The translations under genes were made by a program, and so were the position numbers. This document shows positions 17,505-25,617 of a DNA stretch of 64,000 bases, piece after piece. Numbering within the stretch: the first letter of the stretch is position 1; each line of letters opens with the position of its first letter. The DNA comes from Actinacidiphila acidipaludis. Its GTDB lineage: Bacteria; Actinomycetota; Actinomycetes; Streptomycetales; Streptomycetaceae. The stretch lies in assembly GCF_019890725.1 (NCBI RefSeq), contig NZ_JAINZZ010000008.1, forward strand, positions 62,001 through 126,000, given 5' to 3'. The notes beneath the pieces are model-generated. The model was not told the origin of the DNA and did not search any database. It saw nothing but the letters and a program-made list of their open reading frames with translations.

Positions 17505-18074
17505 ATGGCACGCGCGGGACTGAACGCGGAGCGGCTGGTGCGGGCCGGGGCCGAACTGGCCGACGAGGCCGGGTTCGACCAGGTGACCGTCTCGGCGCTG
17601 GCCCGGCGGTTCGACGTCAAGGTCGCCAGCCTGTACTCGCATGTGAAGAGCTCACAGGATCTGCGGACCGGGATCGCGCTCCTGGCGCTGGAGGAGATGG
17701 CCGACCGCGGGGACGCGGCGCTTGCCGGCCGGGCCGGCAAGGACGCGCTGGCCGCCCTGGCCGACGTCTACCGCGACTACGCCAGGGAGCACCCCGGGCG
17801 GTACGCCGCTGCCCGGCTCCCGCTCGACCCCGCGACGGCGGCGGCGAGCGCGGGCGGACGGCACGCCCGGATGACCCGCGCGGTCCTGCGCGGCTACGAC
17901 CTGGCGGAGCCCGAGAGCACGCACGCCGTCCGGTTGCTCGGCAGCGTCTTCCACGGTTACGTCGACCTGGAACTGGCCGGCGGCTTCAGCCACAGCGCGC
18001 CGGACTCGCAGGAGAGCTGGTCCCGGATCATCGACGCCCTCGACGCCCTGCTGCGGAACTGGCCCGCGGCCTGA
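17505..18074 (+). CDS. TetR-family transcriptional regulator
   Basis: 189 residues from ATG 17505, with GAGGAGG as ribosome site. HTH at about 15-50: EAGFDQVTVSALARRFDV, then KVASLYSHVKSSQDLRTGIA (Y-H recognition helix). The C-terminal ligand domain resembles the TetR_C group with WHG-like features (HARMTRAVLRGYDL and LLGSVFHGYVDLEL). A perfect palindrome in its promoter suggests autorepression. The SGNH hydrolase starts 100 bases downstream on the same strand and may be a target. Confidence 0.9.
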   Translation: MARAGLNAERLVRAGAELADEAGFDQVTVSALARRFDVKVASLYSHVKSSQDLRTGIALLALEEMADRGDAALAGRAGKDALAALADVYRDYAREHPGRYAAARLPLDPATAAASAGGRHARMTRAVLRGYDLAEPESTHAVRLLGSVFHGYVDLELAGGFSHSAPDSQESWSRIIDALDALLRNWPAA

Positions 18075-18106
18075 CGCAGCACCTGACGCAGCACCTGACG
18101 CAGCCC
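18071..18106 (+). repeat. three tandem 12-bp repeats at the TetR stop codon
   Basis: CTGACGCAGCAC at 18071-18082 and 18083-18094, then CTGACGCAGCCC at 18095-18106. The first copy contains the TetR stop codon, and every copy repeats TGA. Confidence 0.8.
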
Positions 18107-18176
18107 CTGACCCACCGCACAGCCCGCCCGCGGGCGGCCGCGCGCCGGAACACGTCCGACCCACAGGTGGAGAACC

Positions 18177-19349
18177 ATGCACACCGACGACCTGACCACC
18201 ACGCCCCTGACCGCGGAGCTCCTGCGCGGCGCCCTCGACGTCGAGCGCACCGAGCGGGGCCTGCTGCCGCACCGGCTGCCCGCCTGGGCCCGGGCGCAGA
18301 ACACCGACGGCCAGGTCGCGATGGTCGAGTCCCAGCCCTCCGGGGTGCGGCTGGCCGTCCGCACCCGCGCCACCGTCCTGGAACTGGACGTGCTGCCGAC
18401 CAAGCGCGTCTACGTCGGGGCCCCTCCCCTGCCCGACGGCGTGTACGAACTGCTGGTCGACGGCCGGCCCGCGGACCGCGCCACCGCGGCGGGCGGCAAC
18501 ACCCTGACCGTCGACATGGCGGCCGGGACCTTCGAGCACCGCCCGGGACCGGCCGCCACCCTGCGCTTCGCCGGACTGGCCGCGGGCGACAAGGACGTGG
18601 AGATCTGGCTGCCGCACAACGAGACCACCGAGCTCGTCGCCCTGCGCGCGGACGCTCCCGTCGAGCCCGCCCCCGACCTGGGCCGCCGGGTGTGGCTGCA
18701 CCACGGCAGTTCCATCAGCCACGGCTCGGACGCGGCGGGACCCACCGGGACCTGGCCCGCCGTCGCCGCCGCCCTGAGCGGTGTGGACCTGGTCAACGTG
18801 GGTCTCGGCGGCAGCGCGCTGCTCGACCCGTTCGTGGCCCGCGCGCTGCGGGACGCCCCGGCCGACGTGATCAGCCTCAAGATCGGCATCAATCTGGTGA
18901 ACGCCGACCTGATGCGGCTGCGGGCCTTCACCCCGGCCGTCCACGGCTTCCTGGACACCATCCGCGAGGGGCACCCGGCCACCCCGCTGCTGGTCGTCTC
19001 GCCCATCCTCTGCCCGATGCACGAGGACACCCCGGGGCCGACCGTCCCCGACATGGCCGCGATCGGCGAGGGAAGGCTGCGCTTCACCGCCGGCGGCGAC
19101 CCCTCGGAACGCGCCCTCGGCAAGCTGACGTTGGGCGTCATCCGGGACGAACTGGCCCGGATCGTGGCGCAGCGCTCGGCCGACGACCCGCATCTGCACT
19201 ACCTCGACGGCCGCGGACTGTACGGGGAGGCGGACGAGAAGGAGCTGCCGCTGCCCGACGGGCTGCATCCGGACGCCGCCACGCACCGCCGCATGGGCGA
19301 GCGTTTCGCCGAGCTGGCGTTCGGCCCGGGCAGCGCCTTCGCGACGTGA
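18177..19349 (+). CDS. SGNH/GDSL-family hydrolase
   Basis: 390 residues in two parts. Residues about 1-170 are a beta-rich N-terminal domain as seen in carbohydrate-active esterases. Residues about 175-385 are SGNH, with block I HHGSSISHGSDA (Ser about 181), block II Gly in LGGSALLDP, block III Asn in KIGINLVNADL and block V DGLHPDAATH with the Asp-His pair. Likely a carbohydrate or lipid esterase. No signal peptide is obvious, so probably cytoplasmic. Preceded by GTGGAG. Possibly controlled by the adjacent TetR regulator. Confidence 0.87.
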   Translation: MHTDDLTTTPLTAELLRGALDVERTERGLLPHRLPAWARAQNTDGQVAMVESQPSGVRLAVRTRATVLELDVLPTKRVYVGAPPLPDGVYELLVDGRPADRATAAGGNTLTVDMAAGTFEHRPGPAATLRFAGLAAGDKDVEIWLPHNETTELVALRADAPVEPAPDLGRRVWLHHGSSISHGSDAAGPTGTWPAVAAALSGVDLVNVGLGGSALLDPFVARALRDAPADVISLKIGINLVNADLMRLRAFTPAVHGFLDTIREGHPATPLLVVSPILCPMHEDTPGPTVPDMAAIGEGRLRFTAGGDPSERALGKLTLGVIRDELARIVAQRSADDPHLHYLDGRGLYGEADEKELPLPDGLHPDAATHRRMGERFAELAFGPGSAFAT

Positions 19350-19379
19350 CGGGCCCGGACGGTTCCTCCGCCACTGGAT

Positions 19380-19620
19380 GACCCGGGGATCGGGCAGGCC
19401 CGCGGGCCGAGTGACCCGCGGACGGGGTGACCCGCGGATCGGGCGGCCCGCGCATCGGGCGGGACCGCGGACCGGATGATCCACGGATCGGGTGACCCGC
19501 GCATCGGGCGGGCCCGCGGACCGGAAGATCCTCGGATCGGGCAGGCCCGCGGGCCGAGTGACCCGCGCATCGGGCGGCCCGCGGATCGGGCGGCCCGCGG
19601 ATCGGGCGGCCCGCGGACTT
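19380..19620. repeat. degenerate GC-rich tandem repeat array
   Basis: About 240 bases of imperfect head-to-tail copies of a 16-17 bp unit close to GATCGGGCGGCCCGCG. The copies near 19565-19615 are almost identical. The unit is itself largely self-complementary. No ORF in it has real codon bias. The remainder of the 19350-19767 gap shows nothing else. Located between convergent genes, so it may fold at both transcript ends. Confidence 0.75.
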
Positions 19621-19767
19621 GCCGGACCCGTGGGCTGTGTGCGCCGCGCACCGCACCGCACCCTGCACTCGCCCCCGAAAGACCGGGCGGGCCGGGTACG
19701 CGGCGTCGCGTACCCGGCCCGTTCAGCCGGACCGGCGGGAGCGGCTCCTGCGACCCGCTCCCGCGTC

Positions 19768-20724
19768 TCAGACCAGCGCCGGCACGTCCAGCGTGAGCGT
19801 GCACGCGTCGGCGTCGAGCACGGCAGGCACGCCCAGCGGGACGGTGAGGGTGGACGGGCAGTGGCCGAAACCGAGTTCCTCGATGATCGGCACGCCGAAC
19901 CCGGCGAGGAGGTCGGTGAACAGCGCCCGGACCTCCTCGTAGGGGTCGCAGTCCTGCCAGGACCCGAGGACGATGCCGGCGACGCCGTCCAGCCAGCCCG
20001 CGCGCAGGAGCTGGGTGATGATCCGGTCGAGCCGGTAGTTGTCCTCGCCGACGTCCTCCAGGACCAGGATGCCGCCGGCCGCGGAACGGCGGGCGTGCGG
20101 CGAGCCGAGGTCCGCGGCGAGCAGGCTGACGCAGCCGCCGAGCGTCACACCCGCGGCCCGGCCGGGGACCAAAGTGCCGGCCGTCGCCGAGGTGAGCACC
20201 CGGGTGTCCTCCGGCGTGAACAGCGTCCGCTTGAGGTGCTCCTGGGTGGGGCCGTCCTTGAGGAAGGTCTCCGCGGCGGTCATCGGCCCGTGCAGGGTGG
20301 CGAGGCCCAGCCGGGTGGCGAACGCCTCGTGCAGCGCGGTGATGTCGCTGTAGCCGATGAACGGCTTGGGTCCCGCGGCGCGCATGGCCTCCCAGTCGAC
20401 CAGGTCGACCATGCGCTGGGCCCCGTAGCCGCCGCGAGCGCACATCACGGCGGCCACCGACGGATCGCACCACATGTCCTGGAGGTCCTGCGCGCGGTCG
20501 CGGTCGGCGCCGGCGAGGTATCCCAGGGGGTGCTCGTCCAGGACGTGCGGGGCCACGACCGGGTCGAGGCCCCAGCCGCGGAGGAGGTCGAGGCCCGCGT
20601 CCAGGCGGTCGGCCGGTATCGGCCCGCTGGGGGCGACGATCCCGATCCGGTCGCCGGGCCGCAGCCGCCCGGGCCGGGTCAGCTCGGGCACGGGTGTCTG
20701 CTGCACCCCGGTGGTGCCGGTCAT
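19768..20724 (-). CDS. S66 LD-carboxypeptidase (LdcA/MccF-like)
   Basis: 318 residues from ATG 20724. Family S66 features: RLRPGDRIGIVAPSGPI at the start, nucleophile Ser in FIGYSDITALHEAF (about 123), Glu in GILVLEDVGEDNYRLDR and His in GFGHCPSTLTVPLG. These enzymes cut an L-to-D peptide bond, removing the terminal D-Ala of murein tetrapeptide during cell-wall recycling, or inactivate microcin C-like compounds. It is the last of four overlapping peptidase genes (ATGA with the S9 gene). The partnership with a DppA-type D-aminopeptidase supports a role in using D-amino-acid peptides. Confidence 0.9.
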   Translation of the reverse strand: MTGTTGVQQTPVPELTRPGRLRPGDRIGIVAPSGPIPADRLDAGLDLLRGWGLDPVVAPHVLDEHPLGYLAGADRDRAQDLQDMWCDPSVAAVMCARGGYGAQRMVDLVDWEAMRAAGPKPFIGYSDITALHEAFATRLGLATLHGPMTAAETFLKDGPTQEHLKRTLFTPEDTRVLTSATAGTLVPGRAAGVTLGGCVSLLAADLGSPHARRSAAGGILVLEDVGEDNYRLDRIITQLLRAGWLDGVAGIVLGSWQDCDPYEEVRALFTDLLAGFGVPIIEELGFGHCPSTLTVPLGVPAVLDADACTLTLDVPALV

Positions 20725-22700
20725 GTGGTGAGCTCCAGGTGCGGGACGCCGGCCGGGGTGAAGCCGAACACCTGGCCGTAGAGGGAGAGTTCGGCCTCCA
20801 GGCTGGTGACCATGGTGTCCAGGCGGCGGAAGCCGTGGCTCTCGCCCTCGAAGGTCAGGTAGGCGTGCGGGATGCCGCGGCCGGCGACGGCGGCGAGGAA
20901 CCGGTCGCACTGCACGGGCGGGCAGATCACGTCGTCCAGTCCCTGCAGCAGGATGAACGGCACGCTGATCCGGTCGCCGTGGTGGACCGGCGAGCGGTCG
21001 TGGTACCGCTCGGGCACCTTGTCGAGCGGGCCGACCAGGGTCTCCAGGTAGTGGGACTCGAAGTCGTGCGTCTCCCCGCCGGCCGGGGACCAGCCGTAGA
21101 GATCGAGGATCGGGTAGATGACGGTGCCGCACGCGTAGGTGCTGGTGGAGGTGAGCGCCGCGGCGCTCGTCCAGCCGCCCGCGCTGCCGCCGCGGATGGC
21201 GAGCCGCGCGGGGTCGGCGGCGCCCTCGGCGACCAGGCCCTCGGCGACCGCCGCGCAGTCCTCGACGTCCACCACGCCCCACTGCTCGCGCAGCCGGTTG
21301 CGGTAGGCGCGGCCGTAGCCGGTGGAGCCGCCGTAGTTGACCTCCGCGACACCGATGCCGCGTGAGGTGAAGTAGGCGATCTCCAGGTCGAGGACCATGC
21401 CGGCGCGGCTGGTGGGCCCGCCGTGCACCCACACCACATAGGGCGCGGGGCCGTCACCGGTGGCGGCGGGGTTCCCCGGCGGGTAGACGTGGGCGTGCAC
21501 CTCACGGCCGCCCGGGCCGGTGAAGACCCGGTGCCGGGCGTCGGGCAGGTACGCGGGGTCGACGGTGTCGTGGTGGGCGTTGCCGACCACCCGGGCGTGT
21601 CCGGTGCCCGCGTCGAGTTCGACGATCTCGTAGGAGGTGCGGGCGCTCGCGGCGACACCGATGACGCGGCGGCCGACGGCGGCGAGGGTCGGGTTCCACT
21701 CGGTCCACGGCCCGGACGTGTCCACGACCTCGCCGGTGGCGGGGTCGAGCAGGCCGAGCCGGAGCGCGCCGACGCCGTGCAGGACGGCGATCAGGCCGTT
21801 GTCCAGCGGGCGGAACCAGCGGTGGCCCAGCTTCCACAGGGCGTTGCCGAACTCCTCCTCGCGCGGGCACAGGTTCACGGCCTCGCCGGTGCCGGGGTCC
21901 ACGCGGTGCAGGTTCCACCAACCGGTGCGGTCGGTGGCGGCCAGCAGGGTGCCGTCGGGCGCCCAGTCGACCTGGGTGACGGACTCCTCGGGGCCGCCGA
22001 TGACCGTGCGGGCGGGGCCGAACACGCCGGCCGACACCTCGGCCACGCGCAGCTCCGTGCCGTCCCACGGCATGTACGGGTGGTCCCAGGCGATCCAGGC
22101 GGCGTGCCGCCCGTCGGGCGACAGGCGGGGGCCGGTGACGAACCGGTGGGTCTCCACGGCCAGTTCGCGCACCGCCGAGCGGTCCTCTGCGGCGGAGCCG
22201 TCGAGCGGGACGGCGGCCGGCACGCGGCGGCAGTCGCTCGGCCCGTCGCCGGTGAACTCCTCCAGCACCGCCCAGACCTCGCCGTGCTCGGGGTGCACGG
22301 CCAGGTCGGCCCAGCGCAGGCCGCCGCCGACGGCGGACACCGGCGTCAGGGGCCGCGGCGCCTGCTCCGGGCGGTCCGGGCGGAAGACGTAGAGCCGCTG
22401 GTCGGGGTGGTGCACGAAGACGATCAGCGGGGAGTCGTCGACGATCGCGCCGGCCCAGGGGGTGCCGCCGTACTCGATGACGCGGCTGCGCACGTTCCAG
22501 GGGGCGGGCAGCGGGCACTCCTCGGTGCCGTCGGCGTGCCGCCGGATCAGGGCGCGGCGGCCGGCCTCGGCGGGGCGCGGGGCGGTCCACCACACCTCGT
22601 CGCCGACCACGCCTACGTACTCGGGGCTGCCGTCGTGGGCGGCGGCGGTGGCCGCGTCGATCGGCGAGGGCCAGGTGCCGTAGGGCGCCGGGGCGGTCAT
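20721..22700 (-). CDS. S9-family prolyl oligopeptidase-like peptidase
   Basis: 659 residues from ATG 22700. The N-terminal ~400 residues form a beta-propeller of the TolB/DPP type (WAPDGTLLAATDRTG, RLSPDGRHAAW). The C-terminal hydrolase domain has VVWVHGGPTSRAG, nucleophile Ser about 507 in RGGSAGGW, Asp about 588 in QGLDDVICPP and His about 623 in FEGESHGF. The propeller usually limits substrates to short peptides. No signal peptide, so cytoplasmic. ATGA overlaps join it to both neighbours. Confidence 0.92.
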   Translation of the reverse strand: MTAPAPYGTWPSPIDAATAAAHDGSPEYVGVVGDEVWWTAPRPAEAGRRALIRRHADGTEECPLPAPWNVRSRVIEYGGTPWAGAIVDDSPLIVFVHHPDQRLYVFRPDRPEQAPRPLTPVSAVGGGLRWADLAVHPEHGEVWAVLEEFTGDGPSDCRRVPAAVPLDGSAAEDRSAVRELAVETHRFVTGPRLSPDGRHAAWIAWDHPYMPWDGTELRVAEVSAGVFGPARTVIGGPEESVTQVDWAPDGTLLAATDRTGWWNLHRVDPGTGEAVNLCPREEEFGNALWKLGHRWFRPLDNGLIAVLHGVGALRLGLLDPATGEVVDTSGPWTEWNPTLAAVGRRVIGVAASARTSYEIVELDAGTGHARVVGNAHHDTVDPAYLPDARHRVFTGPGGREVHAHVYPPGNPAATGDGPAPYVVWVHGGPTSRAGMVLDLEIAYFTSRGIGVAEVNYGGSTGYGRAYRNRLREQWGVVDVEDCAAVAEGLVAEGAADPARLAIRGGSAGGWTSAAALTSTSTYACGTVIYPILDLYGWSPAGGETHDFESHYLETLVGPLDKVPERYHDRSPVHHGDRISVPFILLQGLDDVICPPVQCDRFLAAVAGRGIPHAYLTFEGESHGFRRLDTMVTSLEAELSLYGQVFGFTPAGVPHLELTT

Positions 22701-24091
22701 CGGGTCTCCTCGGCGGTCCCGGCGGCCACGCCGCGCATGAAGCGGTCCAGCACGCGGACGCCGAAGTGCAGGGCGTCGACCGGGACCCGCTCGTCGACGC
22801 CGTGGAACAGCGCCAGGTAGTCGTAGCCGGGCGGCAGCTTCAGCGGCGAGAAGCCGTAGCCGGTGATGCCCAGCCGGGAGAACTGCTTGGCGTCGGTGCC
22901 GCCGGACATGCAGTACGGCACGACGTGGCCCTGCGGGTCGAAGTGCTCCAGGGCCTCGCGCATGGCCGCGTAGGTCGGCGAGTCGACCGGGGCCTGCAGC
23001 GGGACCTCGCGGTGGTGGTAGTCCCACTCCACGTGCTCGCCGGTGAGGGCGTCCATGGTGGTGGTGAACTCCTCCTCGCCGCCGGGCAGGATGCGCCCGT
23101 CGACGAAGGCGGTGGCGGCGCCGGGGATGACGTTCACCTTGTATCCGGCGTCCAGCATCGTCGGGTTGGCGCTGTTGCGGACGGTGGACTTCACCAGGGT
23201 CGCGGACGGGCCGAGCTTGGCCAGCAGCCCGTCCACGTCGTCCAGGTCGGCGGCCACGCCGTGCAGTTCGGCGAGGGCGAGCAGTTCGGCGCGCACGGTG
23301 TCGGTGATGCGGACCGGCCACCGGTGCTCGCCGATGCGGGCGATGGCCGCGGCGAGGTGGGTGACGGCGTTGTCGTGGTTGACCTTGGAGCCGTGGCCCG
23401 CGGTGCCCTTGGCGGTGAGCCGCAGCCAGGCGGTGCCGCGCTCGCCCGCGGCGACCGGGTAGATCCGCATCGAGTCGCTCGCGTGGAAGGTGAAGGCGCC
23501 GGACTCGCTGATGCCCTCGGTGCAGCCCTCGAAGAGGTCGGCGTGCTCGGCCACCAGGTAGCCGGAGCCGTAGGCGGCGCTGTCCTCCTCGTCGGCGGTG
23601 AAGGCCAGCACGATGTCGCGCGGCGGGCGCTGCCCGGTGCGGGCCCAGGCGCGGACGGCCGCCAGCACCATCGCGTCCATGTTCTTCATGTCGACGGCGC
23701 CGCGGCCCCACACCACGCCGTCTCTGACCTCGCCGGAGAACGGGTGCACCGTCCAGTCCGAGGCCTCCGCGGGCACCACGTCGAGGTGGCCGTGGACGAG
23801 CAGGGCGTCGGCGGAGGGGTCGATGCCGGGGATGCGCGCGACAACGTTGGCGCGTCCGGGCGCGGACTCCAGGATGCGCGGGGTGATCCCGGCGTCGGCG
23901 AGCTGCTCGGCGACGTACTCGGCGGCGGGCCGTTCGTTGCCCTCGCCGCCACCGCGGTTGGTGGTGTCGAACCGGATCAGCTCGGAGGTGAAGCGCACCA
24001 CCTCGTCCAGCGCCTGCTGGTCGATCACGTCGGTGCGCGGACCCGCGGCGGAGGCCGGGACCGCCGCCCGGGTGGTCTGCTGCTCAGCCAT
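22697..24091 (-). CDS. M20-family metallopeptidase
   Basis: 464 residues from ATG 24091, with GGAGGAG upstream. Metal ligands of M20: HGHLDVVPAE (His about 100), bridging Asp in GRGAVDMKNMDAM, general-base Glu pair in TADEEDSAAYG, and the C-terminal His in LFHGVDERVP. The dimerisation lid lies between (KGTAGHGSKVNHDN). These dizinc exopeptidases act on dipeptides or acylated amino acids. It overlaps the M55 gene by 8 bases and the S9 gene by 4. Confidence 0.92.
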   Translation of the reverse strand: MAEQQTTRAAVPASAAGPRTDVIDQQALDEVVRFTSELIRFDTTNRGGGEGNERPAAEYVAEQLADAGITPRILESAPGRANVVARIPGIDPSADALLVHGHLDVVPAEASDWTVHPFSGEVRDGVVWGRGAVDMKNMDAMVLAAVRAWARTGQRPPRDIVLAFTADEEDSAAYGSGYLVAEHADLFEGCTEGISESGAFTFHASDSMRIYPVAAGERGTAWLRLTAKGTAGHGSKVNHDNAVTHLAAAIARIGEHRWPVRITDTVRAELLALAELHGVAADLDDVDGLLAKLGPSATLVKSTVRNSANPTMLDAGYKVNVIPGAATAFVDGRILPGGEEEFTTTMDALTGEHVEWDYHHREVPLQAPVDSPTYAAMREALEHFDPQGHVVPYCMSGGTDAKQFSRLGITGYGFSPLKLPPGYDYLALFHGVDERVPVDALHFGVRVLDRFMRGVAAGTAEETR

Positions 24092-24917
24092 ACTGCTCCT
24101 CCACGGCCTGCGAGACGAGAGTGGTGACGGCCTTGAAGGCCCGGACGGCCTCGTACATCGTGGGCAGCGTGTAGGACACCCGGCGCTCGCCGGTGCGCTC
24201 GACGCCCGGCACGACGCAGGCCGCGCCGGTCAGGTGCACGGCGTCGAACTCCAGCTCCACGGTGAACGGCCCGGCCTGGGCGGGCTCCTGCCGCACCGCG
24301 AGGGCGGCGGCCTCCTTGGCGGCGGCCCGGATGTCCGCGGCGGTGCGCGCGGGCGGGCGGCACACGGCGGCGTACCGCGAGACGTAGTCCTTGACCGCGA
24401 CCGTGCGGGCCCGCGGCGCGTAGTCGTGGGCGTCCAGGCCGGTGCGGTCGTCCCCGGTGACCAGGACGACGGGCACGCCGTACTCCGCGACCACCAGGGC
24501 GTTGAGCCGGCCCTCGCTGGCCTGCTCGCCGTTGACCCACACGCCGGTGATGGAGTTGGCGAGGTAGGTGTGGGCGAGCACGCCTTCGGTGCCGGCGCCC
24601 GTGTGGTACCCGACGAAGGCGATGCCGTCGACGTCGCCGTGCTGGACGCCCTCGACCATCGAGAGGTCCTTGTGGCGCCCGGTGAGCATCTGGGCGCGCT
24701 CGTCGAGCTGCTCCAGCAGCAGGTTGCGCATGGTCCAGTGCGCCTCGTTGATCAGCACCTCGTCGGCGCCGCCGTCGAAGAAGCCGGCCACGGCGGCGTT
24801 GACATCGGAGGTGAAGAAGTGGCGGCAGCGCTGCCACTGCTCGCTGCCGGGCAGCACGTCGGCCGGCCAGGTCACACCGGTCGCGCCTTCCATGTCCGCG
24901 GAGATGAGGATCTTCAT
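24084..24917 (-). CDS. M55-family D-aminopeptidase (DppA-like)
   Basis: 277 residues from ATG 24917 (MKILISADMEG is the usual DppA start; GTG 24926 is an alternative). Zinc ligands and signature: DMEGATG (Asp and Glu), NEAHWTMRNLL, VGYHTGAG and the later Glu in WVNGEQASEG. B. subtilis DppA removes N-terminal D-amino acids from D-Ala-D-Ala and similar peptides. First gene of the M55-M20-S9-S66 operon. A DasR-like operator lies 66-81 bases upstream, so the unit may respond to amino-sugar supply. Confidence 0.9.
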   Translation of the reverse strand: MKILISADMEGATGVTWPADVLPGSEQWQRCRHFFTSDVNAAVAGFFDGGADEVLINEAHWTMRNLLLEQLDERAQMLTGRHKDLSMVEGVQHGDVDGIAFVGYHTGAGTEGVLAHTYLANSITGVWVNGEQASEGRLNALVVAEYGVPVVLVTGDDRTGLDAHDYAPRARTVAVKDYVSRYAAVCRPPARTAADIRAAAKEAAALAVRQEPAQAGPFTVELEFDAVHLTGAACVVPGVERTGERRVSYTLPTMYEAVRAFKAVTTLVSQAVEEQYG

Positions 24918-25617
24918 GCGCGTCACGTTACGCGGCCGTGGCAGGGCCCGGCCAGAGCCCCCGGCGACCTGTGGACAACTTCACTGGTCTATACCTCTTG
25001 CGCTCCTGCCGCACGGCCCGCGACCAGCCATTTCGAGGGGACGCCGACGCACCCGACGCCCGCTGTGAACTGGGTGGTGACCAGCGGCTGTTCACCCTCG
25101 GCGCGCACCCGCGGGCCCCCTCGCGGAGTACCCGGGCAGCGCCGCGCCGGCCCGCTCGCCCGGTGCGATGCCGTGCGGGGGAACCGTCCTTGGTTTCAGC
25201 GGCGGTCCCTGCGGCCCGGACGCGAGCCCCGTGCGCCCGTCCTCCCCTGCGGCGCCGGACCGTCGGCGTCCGCCACGATCACCGCGAGCGGGGTCCCTCC
25301 GGTGAGGACCGGCGGAGTCGGGCGGTCCGTGGTTCGATGGACTCCTTCCCCCGTGTCCGCGGGCCGCGTCCGGCCGGGCAGAGCCCGCCGCCACAAGGTC
25401 CGCGGTGCCGCCGTCGACGCTGCGGCGGCATGCTCCGTGGAGGCGGGGAATGGGCTAAACAGGGCGCACGCCCGCGCGCGAGCAACCATGGCCGTCGTGC
25501 TAGCGTCCAAAGACCTGTGTGCGAACCGCGGCCCGGGGATCTTCCCGGAAGGCGGCTCCGCCTCCCGCCGGACGGGACCGGCCGGGACCGTCCGTACCCG
25601 CTACCGGAAGAGGCGAC
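24918..25617. other. 700-base divergent intergenic region
   Basis: Separates the leftward peptidase operon from the rightward membrane-protein gene. It holds the DasR-like site at 24983-24998 and presumably both promoters. Open frames here are Arg/Pro-rich and lack ribosome sites, so I call no gene. Confidence 0.5.
24983..24998. promoter_or_regulatory. DasR-responsive element (dre), near consensus
   Basis: ACTGGTCTATACCTCT matches 14 of 16 positions of the established dre consensus ACTGGTCTAGACCACT, with the left half exact. DasR is the GntR-family regulator of N-acetylglucosamine and chitin use in Streptomyces. The site is 66 bases from the start of the M55 peptidase gene and about 620 from the divergent membrane-protein gene. 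Operator identity is inferred from sequence alone. Confidence 0.65.

Noticed and set aside
19380..19620. CRISPR array
   Set aside because: The units are degenerate and adjoin each other with no unique spacers; no cas genes are present.
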